From assembly GCA_023427845.1 (NCBI GenBank), contig JAEYZX010000125.1, forward strand, positions 1 to 15,262: 15,262 nucleotides of DNA, read 5' to 3'. The DNA comes from Bacteroidota bacterium (GTDB taxonomy: Bacteria > Bacteroidota > Bacteroidia > Flavobacteriales > Flavobacteriaceae). The translations under genes were made by a program, and so were the position numbers. The notes under the pieces were generated by a model. The model worked only from the letters and a program-made list of their open reading frames with translations, did not search any database and had not been told where the DNA came from. This document shows, piece after piece, positions 1-7,282 of this stretch (position 1 is the first letter of the stretch; every line of letters begins with the position of its first letter).

Positions 1-1
1 A

Positions 2-1147
2 CCGTCGACTTATGCGCCAACAATTTCAACGATAATCAACAGGAAGTATGTCGAGAAAGGAAACCTTGAAGGGCAGGAGCGAAAGTATACGCAATTATCG
101 CTTCAGTCCGGCAAAGTATCCGAAAAACTGCTGAAGGAAAATACAGGTTCCGATAAGGGAAAACTGGTGCCAACCGACATCGGTACGATCGTAACCGATT
201 TCCTTGTCAAAAACTTTGAGGCGATCCTGGATTATAATTTTACGGCCAAGGTCGAACAGGATTTTGACGAGATTGCCGAAGGGAATGTGAACTGGACCAA
301 TATGATGCAGGAGTTCTATGATAAATTCCATCCGAATGTAAAAGAAGTCGAGGCCAATGCCGAACGCGAAAGCGGTGAACGAATTTTAGGAACCGATCCA
401 AAATCGGGCAAGCCGGTCAGCGTAAGGTTAGGAAAATTTGGCCCGATGGCGCAAATCGGGGATGCCGAAGACGAGGATAAAATATTTGCAAGTTTGAGGT
501 CGGACCAGAACATCGGCAATATTACACTTGATGAAACGTTGAAACTTTTCCTTCTGCCAAAAAATCTTGGGATTTTTCAGGGAGAAGAAGTTGAGGTCAG
601 CAACGGCCGTTTTGGACCATACGTGCGTCACGGAAGTACGTTCATTTCACTCCCGAAGGGCGAGGACCCGCTTGATGTGACAATGGATCGCGCGAAGGAA
701 CTCATCAATGAAAAGGCGAAAGCCGACGCGCCTATCGCACATTATAAAGGTGAGCCCGTACAAAAGGGCGTGGGCCGTTTCGGGCCCTTCATCAAATGGA
801 ACGGCGTATTCATCAATGTGAGCAAGAAATACAATTTCGACAATCTTTCGCAGACGGATATTGAAACCTTGATAGAAGATAAACTTCAGAAAGACATCGA
901 TAAAGTAATCCATAATTGGGAAGACGAAGGCATCCGTGTCGAGAAGGCGCGCTGGGGACGATCGGTCATCACCAAAGGGAAAACCAAAATTGAGCTAAGC
1001 AAAGATGTAGATGCCTCCAAACTGACACTTGACGAGGTAAAGGAAATGATTGCGAAAAAGGCTCCGGTTAAGAAAGCGCCGACCAAAAAAGTCGCAGCCA
1101 AAAAAAGTGCTGCCAAGAAAACAACAACAGCCAAAAAGAAACAATAA
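2..1147 (+). CDS. topA: DNA topoisomerase I, C-terminal part (5' end outside window)
   Basis: This is the 3' portion of a type IA topoisomerase, which relaxes negative supercoils through a transient tyrosine-DNA bond. The frame is open from base 2 and begins PSTYAPTISTI, the conserved segment of the catalytic core near the end of the topoisomerase fold; the Toprim domain and active-site tyrosine lie upstream of the window. C-terminal topoisomerase repeats follow, marked by GKFGPMAQIG, GRFGPYVRHG and GRFGPFIKW, then a more divergent RWGRSVITKG unit. The last ~35 residues are a Lys/Ala-rich tail of KKAPVKKAPTKK type, probably a nonspecific DNA-binding extension. No four-cysteine zinc fingers are present, unlike the E. 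coli enzyme; the repeat-type C-terminus is seen in many other phyla. The stop codon directly abuts the next ATG, so the two genes are probably cotranscribed. Identification is secure. Confidence 0.95.
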   Translation, partial: PSTYAPTISTIINRKYVEKGNLEGQERKYTQLSLQSGKVSEKLLKENTGSDKGKLVPTDIGTIVTDFLVKNFEAILDYNFTAKVEQDFDEIAEGNVNWTNMMQEFYDKFHPNVKEVEANAERESGERILGTDPKSGKPVSVRLGKFGPMAQIGDAEDEDKIFASLRSDQNIGNITLDETLKLFLLPKNLGIFQGEEVEVSNGRFGPYVRHGSTFISLPKGEDPLDVTMDRAKELINEKAKADAPIAHYKGEPVQKGVGRFGPFIKWNGVFINVSKKYNFDNLSQTDIETLIEDKLQKDIDKVIHNWEDEGIRVEKARWGRSVITKGKTKIELSKDVDASKLTLDEVKEMIAKKAPVKKAPTKKVAAKKSAAKKTTTAKKKQ

Positions 1148-2299
1148 ATGGAATTCGATTTCCTTTCCCCTATAGACTCCGGGACCGCCGAAATGATCAA
1201 CGGTCTTTCATCGCAGCAGCTCGGAAAAAAGATCGCGCTTCATACCGATAATGATTTCCCTGATTTGGATGGTGTTCAAATCGCGATTATTGGAGTGCTT
1301 GAAAATCGAGGGTCTGAAAAAGTTTCAGATCATGTCGAACTGACTCATTTCCGTCGCGAATTGTATCATTTGTATCCCGGAAACTGGAACGGCGTCATTG
1401 CCGATCTCGGAAACATCCTTCCAGGCGATACGATTGACGACACCTATTATGCGGTAAAGCATGCGGTGGCAGGATTGATTCGCCGAAAGATCATTCCAAT
1501 AGTAATTGGCGGTTCGCAGGATATTACGTATTCATTATACCGCGCTTACGATAAGCTGGAACAGATGGTGAATCTGGTGGCCATCGACAGCAAGTTTGAT
1601 TTCGAGCAAGGAGAGAATAGCGTTGCTTCGCGTTCCTATCTGACTAAGATTGTCGTTGATGAGCCAACGAACCTTTTTAACTTCAGTAATCTAGGATATC
1701 AGACCTATTACAATTCCCAGGAAGAAATCGATCTTATCGAGAAGTTATTCTTCGACGCGTATCGGCTAGGGGAGGTCTCTGCAAATATTGCGATTGCCGA
1801 ACCGGTTTTCAGGGATGCCGATCTTGTAACGGTCGATTTAACAGCAGTTAAGTCGGCAGACTCGGGCAATTTCATTACATTTATGCCTAACGGCTTCAAT
1901 GGAAAGGAAATTTGCGCTTTGGCACGATATGCCGGGATAAGCGACAGAACTTCGACATTTGGGATTTTCGGACATAATAATTCAAAGCAGGAGTCTGTTT
2001 TGATGGCGCAGATCGTATGGTATTTTATTGAAGGCTACCATTACCGTTCGAACGAATATCCTTTCGGAAGTAAAGACTCCTATATTAAGTATATCGTTCC
2101 GTTTGAAAATGAGGAACTTATTTTCTACAAAAGTGATAAAACGGATCGCTGGTGGATTGAAATCCCATTTATTTCAAATGCTAATAATAAATTAAAAAGA
2201 AACACGTTATTACCCTGTTCACACGAAGAATATCTGGCTGCGTGCAACCAGGAACTTCCGGAGCGATGGTGGAAAGCGCAGCGTAAAAACAGCATTTGA
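1148..2299 (+). CDS. Arginase/formimidoylglutamase-family protein with altered metal ligands
   Basis: The 383-residue product belongs to the ureohydrolase (arginase/agmatinase/formimidoylglutamase) superfamily. Family landmarks are visible in order: VIGGSQDITYS where enzymes have GG(D/S)H(S/D), AIDSKFDFE where they have DAHxD, and VTVDLTAVKSAD where they have SxDxDxxDP. In active enzymes these motifs bind two Mn ions. Here both motif histidines are replaced (Gln and Lys) and one Asp of the third motif is replaced (Thr), so a normal binuclear centre is unlikely. A C-terminal extension of roughly 80 residues contains WWIEIP and ERWWKAQR. The ATG begins immediately after the topA stop, so translation is probably coupled. 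Homologues next to gldK are often annotated hutG in flavobacteria, but the missing ligands make histidine catabolism doubtful, and no other hut gene is nearby. A structural or regulatory role is an inference. Confidence 0.8.
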   Translation: MEFDFLSPIDSGTAEMINGLSSQQLGKKIALHTDNDFPDLDGVQIAIIGVLENRGSEKVSDHVELTHFRRELYHLYPGNWNGVIADLGNILPGDTIDDTYYAVKHAVAGLIRRKIIPIVIGGSQDITYSLYRAYDKLEQMVNLVAIDSKFDFEQGENSVASRSYLTKIVVDEPTNLFNFSNLGYQTYYNSQEEIDLIEKLFFDAYRLGEVSANIAIAEPVFRDADLVTVDLTAVKSADSGNFITFMPNGFNGKEICALARYAGISDRTSTFGIFGHNNSKQESVLMAQIVWYFIEGYHYRSNEYPFGSKDSYIKYIVPFENEELIFYKSDKTDRWWIEIPFISNANNKLKRNTLLPCSHEEYLAACNQELPERWWKAQRKNSI

Positions 2300-2327
2300 A
2301 ACAGGTCATCAATCGATATTTTTTGCA

Positions 2328-2344
2328 GTTAATCGATGATTAAC
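2328..2344. repeat. Perfect 7-bp inverted repeat downstream of the ureohydrolase-like gene
   Basis: GTTAATC and GATTAAC form perfect arms around a 3-nt loop (GAT), followed by TTTT. It lies 28 bp after the stop codon. It could be a weak AT-rich terminator or an operator; the stem is short and has little G/C, so terminator strength is doubtful. Part of it recurs at 2397-2406. Confidence 0.45.
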
Positions 2345-2406
2345 TTTTAAATAAAAGTACGAATAACCTTATATAAATCTCTGTTTTGTGCCGTTTATCG
2401 ATGATT
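2332..2406. repeat. Direct repeat of ATCGATGATT upstream of gldK
   Basis: The 10-mer ATCGATGATT occurs at 2332-2341 and again at 2397-2406, 65 bp apart, in the AT-rich gap before gldK. A shorter relative (AATCGAT) is at 2311-2317. The spacing is near six helical turns, which could suit two protein-binding sites, but no regulator is identified. Confidence 0.4.
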
Positions 2407-2453
2407 TTATGCATTTTATCGGTAAATTCTTTTTTTATTTACTTTTTTAATTC

Positions 2454-2461
2454 TACTTTTG
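2454..2461 (+). promoter_or_regulatory. Probable -7 element of the gldKLMN promoter (TACTTTTG)
   Basis: TACTTTTG matches the Bacteroidota -7 consensus TAnnTTTG exactly. A T-rich stretch (2430-2440) sits where the -33 TTTG element is expected, without an exact match. Transcription would begin near 2467, giving a leader of about 93 nt before the gldK ATG. The same 8-mer occurs upstream of the acyltransferase gene on the - strand at 13881-13874. Confidence 0.5.
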
Positions 2462-2559
2462 GGCGGTAGTAGAAATTTTAAAGTAAATAATTGCTTTTTA
2501 AAAAAATAATAGATAGGTTTACGCCCTTTAAAATTATAATACATACAAACCCAAATTAT

Positions 2560-3960
2560 ATGAAGAAATTTGTTGCATTAACGGCAATTTTTACTCTGTT
2601 CATCGGCTGTGGTTCTAGCGACAAAGGTGAGCTTGTGGGGGTAAAAGGGAAAAAATGGCATCCGGAGAAGCCTTATGGTATGACCTTGATACCGGGAGGT
2701 GCTTTTATAATGGGTAAATCAGATGATGATTTGGCCAACCTTCAGGATGCACCAACTAAAACTGTTACGGTTCGGGCTTTCTATATGGATGAGACTGAGA
2801 TCACCAATAGCGAGTATCGTCAGTTCGTGGAGTGGGTTAAAGACTCAACCATCCGCGTTCGCCTTGCAATTCTTGCTGATGAAGTAGGAGGCGGCGGAAC
2901 AGCGGGTACAGGTGGCGGTGGCCGAAACAGCGGTAGTATTGCCGATTTCGCTTTCGACGACCAGGATCCGGCGACTATGACTCCGTACGACAAGTACATG
3001 TATGAGAACTACTATAGTCTTGGAACCGAAGAAGATCCGTACGCCGGTCGACGATTGAACCGCAAAGTGAAGTTGATCACCGACACAAGTAAATATCCGG
3101 ATGAATATTATACTGAGGTGATGGATTCAATGTACCTTCCTTTAACCGAATCCTTCAATGGGCTTCGTACGATAGATGTAAACAAATTGAAATTCAGATA
3201 TTCTTGGATGGACATTCAGGCGGCCGCGAAAGCTAAAGTCGGTAAACGAAGCGACTTTATCCGAACTGAACAAACCCTTGTATATCCTGATACAACTGCG
3301 TGGATTAAGGATTTCGCCTATTCTTATAATGAGCCGATGCACAATGATTATTTCTGGCACCAGGCATATCAGGACTATCCTGTAGTAGGCGTAAACTGGA
3401 ATCAGGCCAAAGCATTTTGTGCGTGGAGAACCTTGAATAAAAACACATACGTTAAACAGAAAAAAGGACGTGACCTTATAAATTCATTCCGTTTGCCGAC
3501 TGAAGCTGAATGGGAGTATTCTGCCCGAGGCGGACTGGAGTCAGGTTCATACCCATGGGGTGGTCCTTATACGAAGAATGACCGTGGATGTTTCTTGGCT
3601 AATTTCAAACCAAACCGTGGTGATTATGCAGCCGACGAAGCATTGTATACCGTAGAGGCAAAATCATATGAACCAAACGGATACAATTTGTACAACATGG
3701 CCGGAAACGTGGCCGAATGGACCGATTCTTCCTATGATGCCGCCGCATATGAATATGTTTCAACAATGAACCCTACTGTTGGCGACTTGTCTAATATGAG
3801 AAAAGTAGTTCGCGGAGGTTCATGGAAAGACGTGGCTTTCATGTTACAGGTGAGCACCAGGGATTTCGAATATGCTGATACTTCAAGAAGCTATATCGGA
3901 TTCAGGACCGTACAGGATTATATGGGTACGCAGGTAACCGGGCGTCCTACCAGAAGATAA
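2560..3960 (+). CDS. gldK: GldK, outer-membrane lipoprotein of the T9SS/gliding machinery
   Basis: GldK (PorK in Porphyromonas) forms, with GldN, the large periplasmic ring attached to the outer membrane in the type IX secretion system. The frame is open from TTG at 2491, but the ATG at 2560 is chosen because it starts a clean lipoprotein signal, MKKFVALTAIFTLFIGC, with the lipidated Cys at residue 17; the product is 466 aa. The rest is a formylglycine-generating-enzyme/sulfatase-modifying-factor fold: MTLIPGGAFIMG, YMDETEITNSEYRQF, VVGVNWNQAKAFCAWR, FRLPTEAEWEYSARGG, YNMAGNVAEW, VVRGGSWKD and a terminal YIGFRTV. An insertion with ten glycines lies at about residues 110-127. It is the first gene of gldKLMN, with 54 bp before gldL. 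Identification is very secure from sequence and synteny. Confidence 0.97.
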   Translation: MKKFVALTAIFTLFIGCGSSDKGELVGVKGKKWHPEKPYGMTLIPGGAFIMGKSDDDLANLQDAPTKTVTVRAFYMDETEITNSEYRQFVEWVKDSTIRVRLAILADEVGGGGTAGTGGGGRNSGSIADFAFDDQDPATMTPYDKYMYENYYSLGTEEDPYAGRRLNRKVKLITDTSKYPDEYYTEVMDSMYLPLTESFNGLRTIDVNKLKFRYSWMDIQAAAKAKVGKRSDFIRTEQTLVYPDTTAWIKDFAYSYNEPMHNDYFWHQAYQDYPVVGVNWNQAKAFCAWRTLNKNTYVKQKKGRDLINSFRLPTEAEWEYSARGGLESGSYPWGGPYTKNDRGCFLANFKPNRGDYAADEALYTVEAKSYEPNGYNLYNMAGNVAEWTDSSYDAAAYEYVSTMNPTVGDLSNMRKVVRGGSWKDVAFMLQVSTRDFEYADTSRSYIGFRTVQDYMGTQVTGRPTRR

Positions 3961-4014
3961 TAACCAGTATTTAACCAACTTTATATAAACTTAACTAAAC
4001 TAAAAATTTTTATT

Positions 4015-4659
4015 ATGGCAATTTTGAGCAAAAAAGCAATGATCTTCGCTTACGGTATGGGAGCAGCTGTGGTTATCGTAGGAGCATTATTTAAAATCAT
4101 CCACTTCGAGATTGGACCACTTACAGGTAACGTAATGTTGACTATCGGACTTGTTACCGAAGCGATCATTTTTGCACTTTCAGCTTTTGAACCAGTAGAC
4201 AACGAAATCGATTGGTCATTGGTTTACCCGGAATTGGCAGGTGGTGAGGCCAAAAGAAAAGAAGTAAAAGAAGATCCTAAAGAAGCTGGTGGTCTACTTT
4301 CGCAAAAACTTGATGCAATGTTGAAAGAGGCAAAAATCGATGGTGAATTGATGGCTAGCCTTGGATCAAGCATCAAGAACTTTGAAGGAGCTGCAAAAGG
4401 TATCGCTCCAACTGTTGATGCAATCGCTTCACAGAAAAAGTACAGCGAAGAACTTACTATGGCTGCCGCACAAATGGAGTCATTGAACAGCCTTTATAAA
4501 ATCCAACTGGAGAGTGCTTCCAGAAATGCACAAATCAACCAGGAAGTTGCTGAAAACAATTTGAAACTAAAAGATCAAATGCAATCTTTAACCTCAAACC
4601 TTGCTTCTTTGAACAATGTTTATGGTGGAATGCTTTCTGCAATGAGCAACAGAGGATAA
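4015..4659 (+). CDS. gldL: GldL, inner-membrane motor protein of T9SS/gliding
   Basis: GldL forms the pentameric inner-membrane part of the GldLM motor, which converts the proton motive force into movement for secretion and gliding. The 214-residue product matches the family length. It has two N-terminal membrane helices, about residues 8-29 and 36-58. Glu49 lies in the second (GLVTEAIIF) at the position of the functionally critical glutamate of F. johnsoniae GldL; Lys27 and His30 at the end of helix one are also polar residues of the type noted in the family. The remaining ~150 residues are a cytoplasmic, helix-rich, coiled-coil-prone tail. No Shine-Dalgarno sequence precedes the ATG; the leader is AT-rich. 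All three arginines use AGA, suggesting codon preference linked to strong expression. The gene lies 54 bp after gldK and 46 bp before gldM. Confidence 0.97.
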   Translation: MAILSKKAMIFAYGMGAAVVIVGALFKIIHFEIGPLTGNVMLTIGLVTEAIIFALSAFEPVDNEIDWSLVYPELAGGEAKRKEVKEDPKEAGGLLSQKLDAMLKEAKIDGELMASLGSSIKNFEGAAKGIAPTVDAIASQKKYSEELTMAAAQMESLNSLYKIQLESASRNAQINQEVAENNLKLKDQMQSLTSNLASLNNVYGGMLSAMSNRG

Positions 4660-4705
4660 TTTTAAAACCTACATTTTAATTAACAAAACAAACTAATCAG
4701 AAAAA

Positions 4706-6259
4706 ATGGCAGGAGGAAAATTAACCCCTAGACAGAAGATGATTAACCTGATGTACCTGGTTTTCATCGCGATGTTAGCACTAAACATGTCAAAAGAAGT
4801 ACTATCTGCTTTTGGTATCCTAAATAATAAAATTGTTGAATCGAACAGTCTTGCCGATACCAGAAATCAAGCTTCTTTCGAGCAGCTTGCCCAAAAAGCG
4901 CAGGATCAGCCGGGTCAATACGGTGACAAAAAGCAGAAGGTCGACGCAATCAGAAAAGTTTCAAAAGAATTCAATGATTACATCGAAAATCTTAAGAACG
5001 AAGCCGTAAAAGGTTTGGAGCGTGATGCCGAAGGAAATTTGCCATATGAGCAGATGGACAAAGGAGACCACTTCGACAACCTTTTCTTCAAAGGCGATAA
5101 AGTTTCTAAAGAAGGACAGGATTTCCTGAACAGGATTAAGAATTATCCTGCACAGATCAGACAAATTGGCGGTAGCGCAATTGCCGACAGCGAAATGAAA
5201 AAAATCGAAGAGCGTTTTGCTACTAAGCCTGTGAAGTCTGAAAAAGCCGGTGCTACTTTAGAATGGATCGACTATAACTACAAAGGTTTTCCACTGATTG
5301 CTACAATCACTAAATTGTCTCAATTGCAAGCTGATGTGAAAACTACTGAAAGCGACGTCATGGCCGGAATGTTCCAGTCCGATTTGATTGCTGCCGCGTC
5401 TTTAACAGCATACCAACCAATCGTTGTTTTGGATAAAACGGCATACTTTCAAGGTGAAGCCGTAACAGGTAAAGTTATCCTTGGAAAATTCGACCCTTCA
5501 CTTCAGGCAAAATCTGTCGTTTTGAATGGAAACAATCTAAAAGCTGAGGCTGGACAAGCAGCATTCTCTTTTGGTGCTGGAAATGTTGGAGACCATACTA
5601 TGACCGGATCTTTTAACTTCGAGGAAGGTGGAAAAACGATCGCTTTGCCAATTAAAGGTAACTATGTTGTGGTTCCACGTCCGAATTCTGCGAATATTTC
5701 TGCAGATAAGATGAACGTTGTTTACAGAGGTTTGCCTAACCCAATGACAATTTCATTCGCGGGTATCTCTGATGACAAAGTTACGGCTTCTGCTCCGGGA
5801 CTAACACGGTCAGGACGTCCAGGTCAGTATAACTTAAATCCTGGTTCGGGAACTGAGGTTACGGTAAGTGTAACTGGAAAATTACCTGACGGAAAAGCGG
5901 TTTCTGACAAGAAAACATTCAGGATTAAAAATATTCCAGGACCAATGGGTGCTATTGGTGGACAAACAGGAAACACAAAAGGTTCTAAATCACGATTGGA
6001 AGTTTCACAGATTTCTGCAGTACTTCCAGACTTCTTGTACGACCTAAACTTTAGAGTTACGCAATTTACAATGAAAGTCCAGGGTCAAGCTGCAATCGTA
6101 GTAAATGGCGACCGACTTAATGCACAAGCTAAAGCAGCTTTAGGTAAACTTACACGAGGTGATTTGGTTTCTTTTTACGACATCAAAACCAAGATTGAAG
6201 GCGTAACTGCCAATATCGTTACAGGTAAAACTGCACCGGTAGTTTACGAAATACAATAA
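4706..6259 (+). CDS. gldM: GldM, periplasm-spanning motor rod of T9SS/gliding
   Basis: GldM is the partner of GldL. Its single N-terminal helix sits inside the GldL ring, and its dimeric periplasmic rod of four domains reaches the GldK/GldN ring. The 517-residue product starts MAGGKLTPRQKMINLMYLVF, the highly conserved N-terminus, with a transmembrane helix at about residues 12-31. Arg9 is at the position reported to pair with the key GldL glutamate. The periplasmic region divides by analogy into D1 (about 35-225, helical) and D2-D4 (Ig-like or beta-rich, to the C-terminus); I infer these limits from the known family. The start is fixed by the conserved N-terminus. It is separated by short AT-rich gaps from gldL (46 bp) and gldN (48 bp), with no exact TAnnTTTG motif in either, which supports one operon. 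Confidence 0.97.
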   Translation: MAGGKLTPRQKMINLMYLVFIAMLALNMSKEVLSAFGILNNKIVESNSLADTRNQASFEQLAQKAQDQPGQYGDKKQKVDAIRKVSKEFNDYIENLKNEAVKGLERDAEGNLPYEQMDKGDHFDNLFFKGDKVSKEGQDFLNRIKNYPAQIRQIGGSAIADSEMKKIEERFATKPVKSEKAGATLEWIDYNYKGFPLIATITKLSQLQADVKTTESDVMAGMFQSDLIAAASLTAYQPIVVLDKTAYFQGEAVTGKVILGKFDPSLQAKSVVLNGNNLKAEAGQAAFSFGAGNVGDHTMTGSFNFEEGGKTIALPIKGNYVVVPRPNSANISADKMNVVYRGLPNPMTISFAGISDDKVTASAPGLTRSGRPGQYNLNPGSGTEVTVSVTGKLPDGKAVSDKKTFRIKNIPGPMGAIGGQTGNTKGSKSRLEVSQISAVLPDFLYDLNFRVTQFTMKVQGQAAIVVNGDRLNAQAKAALGKLTRGDLVSFYDIKTKIEGVTANIVTGKTAPVVYEIQ

Positions 6260-6307
6260 TAATTTAAGTTAGGCGTTTCCTTTCTTAGATAACTTAGAAG
6301 ATAAAAC

Positions 6308-7222
6308 ATGAAATTGAGAAACTTTTTACTGGTGGTATTTGCAGTTGCCGGAAGCGTTGCTTCTCAAGCACAGTCAAATTTACTTAATGCGAAAGTCCCG
6401 GATGAAATAGGTAAAAAAACGCCTGCCCAGTTGATATCGGATAACGATAAGCCGCTTCCTTACGGATATGTGCATGATCGTGACGTCCTAATGGGAAAAG
6501 CAATCTGGGAAATAATCGATTTGGATGAAAGGGTAAATTTTCCTTTGTACTTTCCGGTCGATACGGCCAACATAGGTAAGAATCGCCGCTCGCTTTTCGA
6601 TGTTTTGTTGAAAGGTATCAAGGACGGACGTATAACCGAAGTCTATGGTGACGATTATTTCAATACCAAAAAAACGCTGAAAGACATGCAGTCGTCGTTT
6701 CGTTATGTCGACACGATCCCGGCGGGTATTGATGAAATCAACAATTACTACGATGAGTACATGTCTGGCGAACGAGTATTGGATCCGCAGTTTGTCGATG
6801 TGCGTAATCTGACCTCGATGGATATTTCCGGGTACAAAATTAAAGGGTACTGGTACTTCGACAAACGCCAGGGCGAACTGAAGTATCGTTTGCTTGGATT
6901 ATGTCCCGTAGCTCCTGAAGCGCGTGATATCGGGTCAGACAATCCGGATGTAATTGAACTGTTCTGGGTTTATTTCCCGTCGATCCGAGACATATTGCAC
7001 GAGTATAAGGCATTCAACGACAAAAACTCGGCAATGCCGATCACCTTCGATCACCTGTTGAATTCACGACGATTCCATGCCGTGATCTACAAAGAGGAAA
7101 ATGTGTACGGCGATCGTGAGATTGACGATTACATGAAGGACAATGCACAGATGCAACTGCTCGAATCCGAAAGGGTGAAGGAGAAAATCCGAAACTTTGA
7201 ACAGGATATGTGGAATTACTAA
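6308..7222 (+). CDS. gldN: GldN, periplasmic ring component of the T9SS
   Basis: GldN (PorN) binds GldK and completes the ring under the outer membrane that contacts the GldM rod. The 304-residue product has a Sec signal peptide, MKLRNFLLVVFAVAGSVASQA, with likely cleavage before QSN at about residue 21. The mature protein shows the family pattern: an early YVHDRDVLMGKAIWEIIDL segment, a central FVDVRNLTSMDISGYKIKGY and a C-terminal DREIDDYMKDNAQMQLLE. It is the last gene of gldKLMN and is followed 23 bp later by a strong terminator hairpin. In F. johnsoniae a paralogue, gldO, follows gldN; none is present here, so this copy should be the only one at this locus. Arginine codons are mostly CGN, unlike gldL. 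Confidence 0.95.
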   Translation: MKLRNFLLVVFAVAGSVASQAQSNLLNAKVPDEIGKKTPAQLISDNDKPLPYGYVHDRDVLMGKAIWEIIDLDERVNFPLYFPVDTANIGKNRRSLFDVLLKGIKDGRITEVYGDDYFNTKKTLKDMQSSFRYVDTIPAGIDEINNYYDEYMSGERVLDPQFVDVRNLTSMDISGYKIKGYWYFDKRQGELKYRLLGLCPVAPEARDIGSDNPDVIELFWVYFPSIRDILHEYKAFNDKNSAMPITFDHLLNSRRFHAVIYKEENVYGDREIDDYMKDNAQMQLLESERVKEKIRNFEQDMWNY

Positions 7223-7241
7223 GACTTCAATATAATTCATG

Positions 7242-7271
7242 AAAGCTCCTACCGAAAGGTAGGAGTTTTTT
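7242..7271 (+). terminator. Intrinsic terminator of gldKLMN
   Basis: CTCCTACC (7246-7253) and GGTAGGAG (7258-7265) form a perfect 8-bp stem capped by a GAAA tetraloop and followed by six T (7266-7271). The AAA at 7242-7244 lets the stem extend and gives some activity on the other strand. It lies 20-23 bp after the gldN stop, in standard terminator form. Confidence 0.9.
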
Positions 7272-7278
7272 ATTTTTG
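7271..7278 (+). promoter_or_regulatory. -7 element TATTTTTG for the DAO-family gene
   Basis: TATTTTTG matches TAnnTTTG and shares its first T with the terminator T-tract. The next ATG is only 5 nt further (7283), so a transcript starting about 5 nt after the motif would be leaderless or nearly so. A -33 TTTG is not evident, because the terminator stem occupies that position. Confidence 0.5.
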
Positions 7279-7282
7279 CAAC

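Noticed and set aside
1031..1144. Lysine-rich repeat coding region as a mobile or satellite repeat
   Set aside because: It is the in-frame basic C-terminal tail of topoisomerase I, a common low-complexity feature, with no flanking repeats.
886..1200. Open frame on the - strand rich in Ala/Phe/Leu, antisense to the 3' end of topA
   Set aside because: It is the complement of the lysine-rich topA tail; the hydrophobic look comes from antisense AAA/AAG codons. No promoter or family features.
2491..2559. N-terminal extension of GldK from TTG at 2491
   Set aside because: It would bury the lipoprotein signal peptide that starts at ATG 2560, and the DNA is noncoding-like AT-rich leader.
4670..4677. 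TACATTTT between gldL and gldM as an internal promoter
   Set aside because: It misses the invariant final G of TAnnTTTG and lies in a short gap within a conserved operon.
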